A DNA stretch of 64,000 bases from Chaenocephalus aceratus (Eukaryota > Chordata > Actinopteri > Perciformes > Channichthyidae): positions 8,726,982 through 8,790,981 of the forward strand of contig CM043800.1 of the NCBI GenBank assembly GCA_023974075.1, given 5' to 3'. How positions within the stretch are numbered: the stretch's first letter is position 1; every line of letters begins with the position of its first letter. Below, one piece after another: positions 1 to 11,500 of this stretch. The notes beneath the pieces are model-generated. The model was not told where the DNA came from. It did not search any database and saw only the letters and a list, made by a program, of their open reading frames with translations. Made by a program: the position numbers and the translations under genes.

Positions 1-2110
1 ACATGTAGACCGGATAAGCGTACTCCCAGGCCCCCTCCAGGATCCTTGCGAGAGTAAAAAGCTGATCCGTCGTTCCACGACCAGGACGGAATCCGCATTG
101 TTCCTCCTCAATCTGAGGTTCGACAATCGGCCTGACCCTCCTTTCAAGTACCTTGGAGTAAACTTTCCCGGGGAGGCTGAGTAGTGTGATGCCTCTGTAA
201 TTGGCACACACCCTCTGATCCCCCTTTTTGAACAGGGGGACCACCACCCCGGTCTGCCACTCCTTCGGTACTGTTTCCGACTTCCACGCAACGTTGATGA
301 GACGTGTCAACCATGACAGTCCCTCAACACCCAGAGCCTTCAGCATTTCCGGGCGGATCTCATCCACCCCCGGGGCTTTGCCACTGTGGAGTTGTTTAAC
401 GACCTCAGTGACCTCCCACCGGGAGATTGGTGTTGATCCCCCGTCATACTCCAGCTCTGCCTCTAACATAGAGGGCGGAGTTGTCGGGTTCAGGAGTTCC
501 TCAAAGTGTTCCTTCCAACGCCCCAACACTCCATCAGTTGAGGTCAACAACGTCCCATCCTTACTGTACACAGCTTGGATGGTTCCCTGCTTCCCCCTCC
601 TGAGGTGTCGGACAGTTTTCCAGAACAACTTTGGTGCCGCCCGAAAGTCCTTCTCCATGTCTTCTCCAAACTTCTCCCACACCCGCTGCTTTGCCTCGGC
701 CACGGATGAGGCTGCTGCCCTTCGGGCCTGTCGGTACCTTGCAACTGCCTCGGGAGTCCCCCGGGATAACAAATCCCTGAAGGCCTCCTTCTTCAGTCGG
801 ACGGCTTCCCTGACCACCGGTGTCCACCAGGAGGTTCGAGGGTTACCGCCCCTTGAGGCACCTAGGACCTTGAGACCACAGCTCCCCACCGCGGCTTCGG
901 CAATAGAGGCTTTGAACACCGACCACTCTGGTTCAATGTCCCCAACCTCCACAGGAATGCCCGAAAAGCTCCGCCGGAGGTGTGAGTTGAAGGCCTCCTG
1001 AACTTGGGCCTCCTCCAGACGTTCCCAGTTCACCCGAACTACACGTTTGGGCTTACCAGGTCTATCCAGAGGCTTCCCCCGCCACTCGACCCAACTCACC
1101 ACCAGATGGTGATCAGTTGACAACTCCGCCCCTCTCTTTACCCGAGTGTCCAAAACATACGGCCTCAGGTCCGATGATACGATAACGAAATCGATCATGG
1201 ACCTTCTGCCTAGGGTGCTCTGGTACCACGTACACTTATGAGCATCCTTATGTTCGAACATGGTGTTTGTTATGGCCAATCCATGACTAGCACAGAAGTC
1301 CAGTAACAAACCACCACTCCGGTTCAGATCAGGGGGGCCGTTCCTCCCAATCACGCCCCTCCAAGTGTCTCCATCATTGCCCACATGTGCGTTGAAGTCT
1401 CCCAGCAAGACTAAGGAGTCCCCTTCAGGAGCCCCATACAGGACTCTTTCCAGGGTCTCCAAGAAGGCCGAATACTCTGAACTGCTGTTGGGTGCATAAG
1501 CACACACAACAGTCAGAGTTTTCCCCCCCATAACCCGCAGGCGTAGGGAGGCGACCCTCTCGTCCACTGGGGTAAACTCCAACAACGAAGCACCTAACCG
1601 GGGACTTGTGAGTATCCCCACACCCGCCCGGCGCCTCACACCTTGAGCAACTCCGGAGAAGAATAGAGTCCAACCCCTATCCAGAAGTAAGGTTCCAGAG
1701 CCGACGCTGTGCGTAGAGGTGAGCCCAACCAGATCCAACTGGTACCGCTCCACCTCCCGCACAAGCTCCGGCTCCTTCCCCCCCAGAGAGGTGACGTTCC
1801 ACGTCCCCAAAGCCAGCTTCTGCCGCCCGGGTCTGGTCCGTCGAGACCCTCCGCTTTCACTGCCACCCTTCTGGCAGCGCACCCGACCCCATCGATGTTT
1901 CCCGTAGGTGGTGGGCCCGCGGGACGGAGAAGCGGAGGTGTTGCCCACGTTGCCTTTTCGGGCTGGGCCCGGCCGGGCTCCGTGGCAAGCCCGGCCACCA
2001 GACGCTCGCCGACGAGTCCTCCTTCTGGGCCTGGCTCCAGAAGGGGACCCCGGGCTTCCTCCGGGCCGGGTATCCTCACTTCTTGTGTCGTCTTTCATGA
2101 GGTCTTTCAT
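1..2110 (-). CDS. Rex3 (RTE-clade) LINE ORF: endonuclease + reverse transcriptase, runs off left edge
   Basis: Non-LTR retrotransposon polyprotein read on the minus strand. Two in-frame ATGs lie at 2110 and 2098; I read no stop codon from there to base 1 (about 700 codons), so the ORF is 3'-truncated only by the window edge. An APE-type endonuclease comes first, with [32 protein letters not shown] and STDHHLVVS. The reverse transcriptase N-terminal half follows, with [23 protein letters not shown] and [17 protein letters not shown]. The YxDD motif would lie beyond base 1. The minus strand of 255-274 contains TGGCAGACCGGGGTGGTGGT, which matches the fish Rex3 primer site I know. RTE elements have a single ORF and short UTRs, as here. 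The clade call is firm; the claim of an uninterrupted frame is by eye and should be translated. The + strand ORF at 228-1001 is an antisense shadow. Confidence 0.88.
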   Translation of the reverse strand, partial: MKDLMKDDTRSEDTRPGGSPGSPSGARPRRRTRRRASGGRACHGARPGPARKGNVGNTSASPSRGPTTYGKHRWGRVRCQKGGSESGGSRRTRPGRQKLALGTWNVTSLGGKEPELVREVERYQLDLVGLTSTHSVGSGTLLLDRGWTLFFSGVAQGVRRRAGVGILTSPRLGASLLEFTPVDERVASLRLRVMGGKTLTVVCAYAPNSSSEYSAFLETLERVLYGAPEGDSLVLLGDFNAHVGNDGDTWRGVIGRNGPPDLNRSGGLLLDFCASHGLAITNTMFEHKDAHKCTWYQSTLGRRSMIDFVIVSSDLRPYVLDTRVKRGAELSTDHHLVVSWVEWRGKPLDRPGKPKRVVRVNWERLEEAQVQEAFNSHLRRSFSGIPVEVGDIEPEWSVFKASIAEAAVGSCGLKVLGASRGGNPRTSWWTPVVREAVRLKKEAFRDLLSRGTPEAVARYRQARRAAASSVAEAKQRVWEKFGEDMEKDFRAAPKLFWKTVRHLRRGKQGTIQAVYSKDGTLLTSTDGVLGRWKEHFEELLNPTTPPSMLEAELEYDGGSTPISRWEVTEVVKQLHSGKAPGVDEIRPEMLKALGVEGLSWLTRLINVAWKSETVPKEWQTGVVVPLFKKGDQRVCANYRGITLLSLPGKVYSKVLERRVRPIVEPQIEEEQCGFRPGRGTTDQLFTLARILEGAWEYAYPVYM

Positions 2111-2160
2111 ACTAAATCAGGGTTGTCCAAATTGTACTTCTTAAATATATATGTATACGT

Positions 2161-2381
2161 GTTAATAAGCCCACATTTTCTAACAAATCAAACAAAGAAA
2201 AAAACAGGTTACATCACAGCTCTCCATAGGGTTTCATTTATTTTGTTGGCAGCTCATTCCTTAAAACAGAAGCTTCAGATTGCTTATAATAAGAGGAAAT
2301 ATGAAATATATGTTATGTAAATAAGTTATTGAGCTTTTTTCTTATCAACTTAGATTTGTTAGAAAATGTAGGCTTATTAAC
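2161..2381. repeat. Internal inverted repeat (about 29-bp arms)
   Basis: GTTAATAAGC at 2161 followed by CATTTTCTAACAAATC is mirrored by GATTTGTTAGAAAATG at 2353 and GGCTTATTAAC ending near 2381. The spacer is about 162 bp. This may be a nested MITE or a palindromic part of the surrounding hAT-like element; I saw no transposon-type target duplication. Confidence 0.6.
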
Positions 2382-2461
2382 ATATATGTTTGTCGAGACG
2401 AAAGTCAATATATAATATCTGTGAAAAACGGACTAATACATAATTATGTGTTTTCATTTAG

Positions 2462-2462
<1 letters not shown>

Positions 2463-2497
<35 letters not shown>
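2463..2497. repeat. (ATT)n microsatellite
   Basis: About eleven ATT trinucleotides in a row within the AT-rich middle of the hAT-like element. Confidence 0.9.
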
Positions 2498-3259
2498 GTA
2501 TTGTTCAATACCAGGAGAGGGTATTTGTTTATTTTTTATAGCGTGGGCTACTTTTCAGAAGCGAGCTGTAGAAAAGATATGAATGCCGCTTCCGGCAACA
2601 CGGCTACAAAAGGGGTGTAGTTTGTGATGGCCGGTCTCTTGTTCTCAAAGCCACGGAGAGAGAACCAGGCGACAGTGTGTGTGAGGCTCCGGAGACGCCG
2701 TTGGTGTGTTTATTGTGTTTATGTACTTGTTCTGTTGTCGCACTTTGCGAGAGTGCTGTTGCGCAATCAGCTGTGTTTTTTACGCAGCGCGGTCTGCCTG
2801 TGCTCCGTTTGATTTCTGTGTAATTTAGACGGCGCAGGTGTTCAGATGAGGTTTTCTCTGGTGCTTGTTTCCAAGTGGAGATAAACACTCTTATTAATTC
2901 ATTTAAGTTAATGATGTGGTTTTAAAGTAACAATTTATCCTTTTTAATTAAAACATAGTTTGTGGTGCTATTATTGGTATTATTGAGAATGCAGTGAGAC
3001 CTGCAAAATGTTTGTAATGTGTGTAGCATGTGAGCTAACTTTTGTTTGTCCTTTGTGTTTTGAAGGTTTTCAACCTGATCAATTCTTGGAGCTGTCTTGA
3101 TAAATAAAGACAAAAAGAACGAATTTGAGTTGTCCAAAGCGTCCTCTGTTGCCCTCTAGCCTATCAAGTCAGGCTAAATCACTGGTACAGGCCAAACACC
3201 TGAAGGACTTGACAAGGTCGATTCAAAATGGCCCCTGGGCCGCAGTTTGGACAACCCTG

Positions 3260-3827
3260 ATGTAGTATGAGCAGCAGTACTATTGATGTGTGAAAGGGGA
3301 TTTGGTTGCAGTACATTGTAAAATGTCAAAGTAATTTAAAATAGTTTGAAATAAAAAAGCCTGAACAATATTTTAAAACATATTTATTCAAACTAAGTAT
3401 TATAATGTAACAACAACATAACCATTGATGTGTTAAGAGATTTTGGTAGCACTACATCTTAAAAAAATGAAGTTATTGAATTTTTCTATGAGTATATATT
3501 TTCGGCGTTGCAGTTTGTAGACGGTCCCTAAGCACTCCTCTCCCTCCTCCTTTTTTATTTTCTTTAAGTAGAACAGAACCAGTTTTAATTATTGTATTGA
3601 ACAATTATTTGTTTCATTGATGAACGAAAACAGGAATGTTGAGTTAAATATTACTCATCCCCCCCAACCCCACTCATAAAAAAATGAACAAAAATGCACC
3701 CCCCATCCAAAAATCCCCACAAAGTCCCATTCAAAATGTTAAATTAAAAGAGCCCTTCTCCCTCCAAAAAGTCCCATTAAGCTTAAATCTTCCTTCAAGC
3801 AATCCTCTGCATTTTTGCTAAACCCTT
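3260..3827. other. AT-rich stretch with a degenerate direct repeat
   Basis: No gene seen. Two similar segments, 3283-3330 and 3423-3470 (both containing ATTGATGTGT and then a TTTGGT/TTTTGGT block), form an imperfect direct repeat about 140 bp apart. The rest is AT-rich with C-runs near 3660-3720. Confidence 0.4.
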
Positions 3828-4212
3828 TCAGTCAATGGGCTCTTCCTGGGCCTCATCAACATCACACTCTTCCTCTTCAGTGGCACTGTCCAGCCTTGTT
3901 GAGGATGGCTCTGTGTCCGGCTCAAAGAGCCTTAGGTTTGCCCGAATGCCAACCAGTTTTTCCACTCTCACATTTGTAAGCCTGTTGCAAACCTTTGTGT
4001 GGTCTCAATAGCCATGCAGTAAGCAGTGTGCTTTGGTATGGATATTCAAGTGTACTTGAATGGCATCTGTTTGTTTTAGTCAAGATTATGCTAAAATATA
4101 CTTTCCCCAACTATATTTAAGTTCCCTATGAAGAGCCAACTTCCCGTTTATACCCGTTAATTCCCATGGAAAGTTTCCATCTTTGAAAATTCCCGGAATT
4201 TTGCAACCCTAG
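3828..4212 (-). pseudogene. hAT deletion derivative retaining the transposase C-terminus
   Basis: On the minus strand 3999-3828 reads as a coding tail ending in TGA, with peptides NRLTNVRVEKLVGIRANLRL and ATEEEECDVDEAQEEPID. This is the type of C-terminal tail found after the hAT dimerisation domain: a basic, conserved segment and then an acidic end. The 5' terminus of the element is at about 4211 (GCAACCCTAG, reverse complement CTAGGGTTGC, a known type of hAT end), only about 210 bp from the tail. Most of the transposase, including the DDE core, is therefore deleted. I could not find the other terminus in 3260-3828. Confidence 0.6.
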
Positions 4213-4456
4213 TTATTGATCCGCGAAATTCGAATCTGTCAATAACTCAAGAGTATGCTTTGCGACGTGCATGTCCCCTCGCTCTGAGTGTTCTCTTGAG
4301 GTGTCTTTCACTTATGTGAAACACTTGCCTATTGCCAAGCACTGATGTTATATCTTTATATTTTAGGCCAAGCTCAAAGTAAAAATCGATGAACCGCTCC
4401 ATTGTTGTGGTTTCTGTGTTGCCGAACTGACCCGGAAATACATTGAGCTAAATTAA

Positions 4457-4513
4457 AAGTTTTGCGAGATCTCGCAAAAGCCTTGCGAGATCTTTGCGAG
4501 ATCTCGCAAAACA
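4457..4513. repeat. Clustered GCGAGATCTCGC palindromes
   Basis: TTTTGCGAGATCTCGCAAAA is a perfect 20-bp palindrome at 4460-4479. It is followed within 32 bp by GCGAGATC and a second full GCGAGATCTCGC copy. The surrounding 4213-4550 looks like non-coding transposon DNA that I could not assign. Confidence 0.7.
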
Positions 4514-4901
4514 TATATTTTCCCCTAAGGGGGTTCCATAGTTTTGGACGATATATGGTCTTTGTTTACATTAGCAAGCATCGCTAACACTCAGAGCTAA
4601 CCTGTAATGGAGAGAGTATGTGGAAATAAAAAAAGAAACTCACCTTGTTGTAAACCGGCAAGAGAAAAAGCGTTTGAGCTCCATACTGTTTCAGAGATAA
4701 TGCTTGATGTGGTTTGGAGCTTGATGGTGTTGAATCACGGCAGAATTTAATTGTATCTGCCAGTAGAATTCTGAGCTCCCAAGCTAAGGACCCAAAATCA
4801 GCGTTTCTCTAACAGGGCTGGAGTAGAGGGATATGAGGGATGTCTGAAATGCGTGATCTGTTTGGTATTTTGAGCAAAACACATCAAAGACATATTTTTA
4901 T

Positions 4902-5775
4902 TACAGCTGTCAAGTTAACGCGTTAATGCAAAAAAAAAATTAACGCCACTAATTATTTTAACGCGATTAACGCATGTGTATTTGTTGTCCTCGGCTGCCC
5001 CGTAGTTTCAGAGAGCATCAAGTTTAAAATACCATCTACAAGCTGATACTGACAGCCCCGCTCCTGCCGCCCGCTTGTGGCAGACCACACTTCCACGCTC
5101 ACCGGCAGGCACCGACTGGCCATCGGGACGACCGGGAGGGTGTGTGTATGTGTGGCACGAGCGAGCGAGGTATACCTTACGTGTATTGCTGTTGTTAGCA
5201 TCTGGTGCTAGCGAGCTGTGCTAACGGATATAAGGAGCTGTTTCAATGAAAACAGAGGAGCGACATTTCGCAGAGCACTTGACAGTATGCAGGAAGCCAG
5301 ACAGCGGGACATTGTAGGAGAAGTCAGCACACTCAGCACGGATAGTGCGCAACATGATTGCAGCGTCCAGGCAGCTCCCGTTCGAGCATATGCCTTGAGT
5401 TGCACATAGCTCCAACGATCCATCACAGTGTCTCTCTCCACACACACACACACACACGCACACACACACACACACACACACACGCGCGTGCACACGCACA
5501 CACACACTCACACACTGTATTGTATTATTGTATGAGAGGTTCCAGGTTGAATTGAGGCGAATATTTGTAATGTTCAGAGGTTGTTGTGTTTAATATTCAT
5601 GAGAATATTTGTCATTGTTCAAATGATAATAAACACATATATAAAGCATATTTGTCCACTCATATGTTGATAAGAGTATTAAAAACTTGAAAAATATTCC
5701 TCTAAGGTACATTTAGAACAGATCAAAAATGTGCGATTAATCACGATTCAATATTTTAATCGACTGACAGCCCTA
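4902..5775. mobile_element. hAT element (TAGGGCTGTCA-type ends) with 8-bp TSD
   Basis: The right end TGACAGCCCTA is the canonical terminus, and the left end TACAGCTGTCA is its diverged partner. Both have subterminal blocks rich in TTAACGCG / GATTAATCGC. Flanks ATTTTTAT (4894-4901) and GTTTTTAT (5776-5783) match in 7 of 8 positions, as expected for hAT. The 874-bp element sits inside the TTAA element. An internal segment (about 5185-5240, with GCATCTGGTGCTAGC) is shared with the hATs at 26958-28785 and 58432-60745. No transposase ORF. Confidence 0.8.
5439..5516. repeat. (CA)n microsatellite
   Basis: CA dinucleotides with a few CG and CT interruptions, inside the hAT element. Short ORFs translated from it on either strand are artefacts. 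Confidence 0.9.
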
Positions 5776-6342
5776 GTTTTTATATATTTTTACATCTAAT
5801 CTGAGACCCATAATATATGCCTAAACATAGCACAATAGGAGACCTTTAAGTAGAAATACAGAAGTATTTTTAGCCTAATTCATTTTTCCAGCATTAAGAT
5901 TCACTTACTGGTGCGGTGGTGCCTCAGCGGCAATTTTTGTTTAAGTGAAGTTTCTATTTTAATCCTTTGCTTAGCCGTTACAATAACAAAACATGCTCTG
6001 GTGCGCCAATCCCACCAACACCTGTGAGCGTGAATCTATACGCCTCCTGCCTGAATCTGCTTTATGGTTTTCACTTTCTTTTTGTTCTGTTTTTAATTCA
6101 GTAGGTGAACCTATATGTTCATACAATAGTGTGTGTGAGCTTAACTGTGTTAAACTAAAACGGAGCATTTCCATTTGTCATTTGTCAGCTCAGATTGTAT
6201 TTCTGTAGTATGTGCTCATGTGTGTCGTTGTTGGTGTATAGGCTACTGCCTGAATAGGCTTCATGAAACTAGTAATTGTAACACAATGAACGTTTAAATG
6301 AACCCTTCTCCCACTGTGAATGCTCCTGTTGATTTCCCACAG

Positions 6343-6525
6343 AGTGACAGCAGAGGTGAAGCACAACCAAACTGGAAACATAGTGTGTAAGGCGCAGGGG
6401 GAGTGGAACGGGGTGCTGGAGTTCACCTACAGCAACGGGGAGAACAAGGTGATAGACACCTCCAAGCATCCAATCATCAAGAAGAAGATCCAGCCTATAG
6501 AGAAGCAGGGCCAGTACGAGTCCCG
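6343..6525 (+). CDS. ORP10/11-type oxysterol-binding-related protein, exon (antepenultimate coding)
   Basis: Encodes part of the OSBP-related (ORD) lipid-transfer domain: [19 protein letters not shown], then [20 protein letters not shown], then [16 protein letters not shown]. The pattern GEWN(G)xLEFTY and then KQGxxESR is the C-terminal third of the ORD of ORP10/ORP11. ORPs exchange sterols or phosphatidylserine for phosphoinositides at membrane contact sites. The acceptor is TTTCCCACAG (6333-6342) and the donor is CCCG|GTGAGT. The 183-nt exon begins with the last base of a codon and ends with two bases (CG) of an Arg codon completed by the next exon. Upstream exons are outside the window or lost among repeats. 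I recognise the subfamily but not the exact orthologue. Confidence 0.92.
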
Positions 6526-6861
6526 GTGAGTTATTACAGCATCGTCATCATCGTCATCATCGTCATCATCGTCATCATTATAGTGGAGCGGCTAAACAGC
6601 CTAAATTAAAATGAGAAATAAAAAACATGTTATCAGTGTGCTCTTATTATTTCTGCACTCTAATGTAGGACTTCACTTGAACTGACTTTGCTTTTTTAAA
6701 ACTTGTTATTTATTTTTAATATATTGCTGATTCTTTATTGACCCAAGACAAATATTTGGGAAATACTGTTTACATTAATGTTATACTTTTGCAAGCTAAA
6801 TGCTCCCTGTTTCCAAGGCATAATCATGAAGATGTGTCTTGTTCCGTTTCGTTGTCACTAG

Positions 6862-7015
6862 GCGTCTTTGGCAGCACGTAACGGCGTCGCTGAAGGGAGG
6901 ACATTTGGACGCAGCCACAGACCACAAACGCTGCCTGGAGGACAGGCAGCGCCGCGAGGCCAAACAGAGAGCTGCGTCCCACAGCCCCTGGAAACCCAAA
7001 TACTTCATTAAAGAG
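6862..7015 (+). CDS. ORP10/11-type protein, penultimate coding exon
   Basis: Reads RLWQHVTASLKGGHLDAATD, then HKRCLEDRQRREAKQR and SPWKPKYFIKE. This is the charged helix that follows the ORD and the conserved PWKPKYF block of ORP10/ORP11. The acceptor is TCACTAG (ending 6861) and the donor is AAAGAG|GTGAGG. The exon is 154 nt and in phase with both neighbours, with no stop or frameshift, so the 3' end of the gene looks intact. Confidence 0.92.
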
Positions 7016-7930
7016 GTGAGGGGGAGCAGATATCCATATGTCAATTGAAGGGACCAGTTTTAGGGTCTTTGTCTTCACAAGTTGATGTTCTGAATTGCCT
7101 GTTTAGGAACTCTGCCCAATCAGAGTGGTGCACTGATGCTTGTTTTTTTTGTGTGGAACAACACGTGCACATCTTTTAAGCTTGTGCTAACTAAAACACT
7201 TTATTTCAGGATTCTAACCACAAACACGTACAAAAAAACATTGTTTTCTAAAAGATGGAACCAGAAGTGGTGACATGCTAAGTACTTTCCAGCTTTAAGA
7301 CTCATTCCTGTACCACTTTATTAAGTACAGCCATCTTTATTGATTTAAAGGCTAAGAACGAAGTCAATCTAAAGACTTCTAAAGCACTTGGACATACTCA
7401 CAAGGAATGCAGGCCCGTGTGGGGCTCTCAGAGGAGGACGATTATGTATCAGAGGAGATTTCAAGTCTTTGCTCCCGCCTGCTAGATCACAGGGATTAAA
7501 GGCATACACTTGATGTAATGTTTCGACACCATGTGCTTCTTCATCACTCACCTGCCCTGTAACTATGAACTGCCACAGGTGGTCAGTCATATTGATACTT
7601 ACACTCAGAATACTTTTTTTATTTTGTTTCTGATATTCAGAGACTGTTATATCGAGTTTGTATTGTTATTTTTGTTTCTTTATAGCTTTTTCTTATCTCT
7701 TAAGATAATATAGATCAAATATTTGTTTCGTTTTTTGGGGGATTTTGTATTTATTTGTAGTATTATGAATATTTACATATAAAAATAACAATATTTTACA
7801 ATAATATTAAATATATAATTAATAATAATAAATGAAATATATAATAATAATATGAGTGATACAATCAATAATAAGAATTATAATAATACAAAACAAAATT
7901 CTAACAAGAAATGTATATTGTAATATTATC

Positions 7931-8053
<123 letters not shown>

Positions 8054-8098
8054 GGTGAAGGCTGGGTGTATCACAACCCTCTGTGGAAGGCGCAGTGA
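8054..8098 (+). CDS. ORP10/11-type protein, last coding exon
   Basis: Fifteen codons reading GEGWVYHNPLWKAQ and stop (TGA 8096-8098). The G(E/D)GWVY-x-PLWK motif is the C-terminal signature of ORP10/ORP11, and ending two residues after PLWK resembles ORP10. It joins in frame to ...KYFIKE of the previous exon. The exon is tiny and its acceptor is preceded only by the long (GT)n run, so the splice choice may be sensitive to repeat length. Confidence 0.9.
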   Translation, partial: GEGWVYHNPLWKAQ

Positions 8099-8458
8099 CG
8101 CGTAGCAGCTCTCCAATCCCAGGCGACAGATCGGGCGACGGAGGCCGATCGCTGGCCGACACACACATGAGGAGAGTCAGACAGACGGACAAACGGAGAG
8201 CAAGACACACGGACGGAGAAAAGAGAAAACTGAACAAGTGCTACCAAAGACAACCCGAGGAAACCGGCCACATCTCCAGTTCTGAGCGTTCAGGAGTGTG
8301 CTGGTTCAGCAGTGAGCCTCTCTTGAGATTACAGTGTTCAGACAACATGGGATTTGTTTCACTTCTGAACAAACCCCTGGAAACAGCTACTGCCCATCTC
8401 ACTTTGTAGTTGTTTAGGCAATGTATTAACTGTTTTGCACAATTCACTGTACAATACA

Positions 8459-8557
<99 letters not shown>

Positions 8558-11500
8558 TGTACAGGTGTATGCTTGTAAGAATGGATGGGTAAACTATTTA
8601 GCTACAACCCTATTTTATAGAATCCAGAGGGGGCAGGGCTAGTTTAGTGTGAAGCTGCAGAGCACTGATCCTCTCTGTGCTGGAACTTATTTAAAGTTAA
8701 TATGACAAACTACTTTATTCAAATAGTGTTTTATCTGAAGTCATATTCCTTCATTTCTTATATAACTTTCTCTGTCATAACATCTAATAAATCCCTCCAG
8801 CCAACCACTATGTTACTGTAGAAAGTGGCTGGATGTGAAGTGAATCTGCGCCTGCTGAATCCAGATCTCAATGGAACATTTACGATGCTGCAGTTTGCTT
8901 TAAATGGGTCAGTTCCCCCATATAAACTCTTCAAACAAACATACTCTCTCACATCCCTCCGGTGATATCTCTCCATTAAGGTGGTTTTTATTTTAAGATA
9001 TCTGCCCTCCATCCAAATACAACAGAATTGCTGCTTAGAGAACAGAAACATTACATTTGACATGACACTCCCATTTAGTGTTTATTGGATCTGATTAAAA
9101 CATGGTTAGAATCACAATACAATAAGCTAGCTGAGCCTGTTAGTGCTTATTGAAACAACCGTAGCTTTTGCTGTAACTTTAGCTTTACAGTGCATTCACA
9201 TGATTGGTGATCAACAGCGTTTTGTTTTTCTTGCTAGCTTGCGCCGCTACATACAGCTAGCATCTGATTGGTTGCACATCGAGAGATCAGGGGTAAACAA
9301 GGTCAAAGTTGAATTTATTTGAACTTTGAGTGTCAGCCTAGTCGGGCTGCAACACTTATAGAAACACAACGTCAGCGCAGAGCCATTTTGCTGCGCATCA
9401 TGTTAATGCAGCTTAAGGTTAGCGTACTTAGCTAACCTGTTGACTCTTCTCCGTAGATAAGTTATTAAAGTAAATCATTTTTGCTCATGTTTAGTTATAT
9501 ATTTTGACTAAAGCTTCATCTCTGTTTTTCAAGTGTGATGAACTTGAGTTGACCCCCTGCAATTTTCTTGCTCCTTCAATGAGCTGCTCTACCTCTGACA
9601 AGGTGGGTCAAACCAAAAGTCCATCACCTCAAAGATAAGACATCCATAATGAATAATACATCAGCTTTCTTTAACCTCTTACCTTTCCATCCTCAGTTCC
9701 TCAAACACCTGCATCTGACCAATAGGGCACAAGTAATGACTGATATGTGGGAATACCTGATGAGTGTCTGCTGTTTGTAACTGATAAGCACCACAGTGCA
9801 CTTTGTACATATGTCTGTTGTGAGGCCATGAGGCTCAGTGCACCAGTGTGGGGTGAAATAGTCTAGCTGTGCACTGGATTATACTAGTATGTTTTTTAAC
9901 AGAGTAGCAGATCAAAAATGAATATTTAAAGTGTGTGAAGTAGCTGACCTTAAGCATAATAATGAGTATTTTAATCTACGGATCCCCGCACTGAAACCAT
10001 TTAAATTTTAATTCATATTTATTGGCAATGTCTCCAGTGCCGCCGTGTCATCACAAAGCTTCAACATCCACCTTTTCCTATCTCATCGTATACAACAAAC
10101 CTATGCAACACTTCTGCAGACGGTAGTCTCCTATTTGTTTAAAATAAAGATCTCTTTCCAAATGTGTTGCCTGCTGTTTTGTTGGGTGCTTCTTCTTTCT
10201 CTTGGATTACCACGTGACAGTTTATCAGAGCGGAAAGAGGTTAGAGTAAATGAATACTACAATGTGAACTGCTGCATGCAAGTAAACATCCTTCATTCAA
10301 AAATATACTGAAGTGACTATATACATGTTATTAGCAACATAGGCTTGAAATATAAAACAGTCCACTTTAAAAGATATATTAATGCCAAATGTATTTGTAA
10401 TTGAAAATAAATAAAGAGACATTTAGTCTAGTACAAGTACCTCCAGATTGCACATAAATGAAGAACTCAAGTAAAGGTATTTGCTTACTTTCACTACTAT
10501 ATATAGAAGGATAAATAAACGATGTAAAGATGTCCATGGATTACTGCACTCACAGTACCGTGGGGAAAATATGGAGAACACAGTACAGGTGAACCCTTCT
10601 GCTCCTAACTGCACAATGTTCATTGTTCCAGAGTAAAGAACATGATTCAGAGTGTTGCCTTGTGGGAAAACTGCACCTCATTGCATATGTTTGCTGCCAC
10701 CTGGTGCTCAACATATAACACTATTGGCAGGTAAAAGCGAAGTGAGGATCTGACAAAGCAGCCAACTCTAAGAAGTTTAAACAAGTAAAAAACAAAATGA
10801 TTTGTGATAAGTGTTAAAATACGATTTCCTTTAACCACCTACTGGAGAACACAACAATATTCAAGTGACCACAACACAAGGAGTTAAAGGGGGATGCATT
10901 TGATTGGCCACATGGCCCTAATTGCTTGCTTATTTCCACTTTTTAAATATCTAATTTATTTGATTCACAAACTGAATAAAAAAGACATGTACAAGAGATA
11001 ATGCAGATATGTGAAATTGGACACCCCGATAAGCTATCCAAAAGTTGAGAATAGAATCCCAGACACTTATCTAAAAATATCCTAACATATCTAGAATTGG
11101 AGAGAGTACATGTATTATACAGAAAAACATGTACAAGCTAAACAATTCCAAACCCTTACTGAATACCCTTAAAAAACCCTAAAACTAAGTCTAACTACTG
11201 AATGATCTCCAAACATGTATTAATCAGTCTAAACACATGTTAAAAATACACAAGATACAATATATACAGACATATTACAAGGGTGAATAAAGATATAAAC
11301 AAAATGCATCTCAGGGTAAAGTAACTTGCATTACTGAGTGTTTTGCCAAAGAGGACAAGTGAAAAACTGGTGTGATTTATGTGTAAGTCAAACTGTATGT
11401 ACAGTATGTTAACAATGTGTCAATAATACGAGGAAATATATATTGGATGAGGGACAGGTGAATGTTGCGCTGCTTTGCGCCAACATGTTGTTTTGGCAGT

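Larger units (their letters stand above)
2118..3259. mobile_element. Non-autonomous hAT-like element with CAGGGTTGTCCAAA termini
   Basis: The left end CAGGGTTGTCCAAATTG and the reverse complement of the right end (CAGGGTTGTCCAAACTG) form a terminal inverted repeat of about 17 bp, giving a 1,142-bp element. The CAGGG terminus is typical of hAT transposons. No 8-bp target-site duplication is visible, possibly because the Rex3 5' end abuts the left terminus within about 8 bp. No transposase was found. The right half (2580-2820) is CpG-richer and may be a remnant of the parental 5' exon. It also contains an internal inverted repeat (2161-2189 / 2352-2381) and a (TTA)n run. Confidence 0.65.
4550..5849 (-). 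mobile_element. TTAA-ended non-autonomous DNA element, interrupted by a hAT
   Basis: Reading minus, the element starts with TTAAAGGTCTCC at 5849 and continues through ATTTTGAGCAAAACACATC (plus orientation, about 4878). The same family recurs at 54835-55332 (TTAAAGGTCACC, shared TTTTGCTCAAAATACC). The inner part, with GGAGCTCAAACGC in minus sense, recurs beside the split-repeat element at 43530-43636 and 49277-49430. TTAA ends point to piggyBac- or Kolobok-type elements. The left limit is uncertain. The segment around 4663-4705 is the unoccupied counterpart of the target used by the element at 43637-49271. Confidence 0.55.

Noticed and set aside
228..1001. 257-codon + strand ORF
   Set aside because: It lies antisense to the Rex3 endonuclease/RT frame, is composed of its shadow codons, and resembles no protein.
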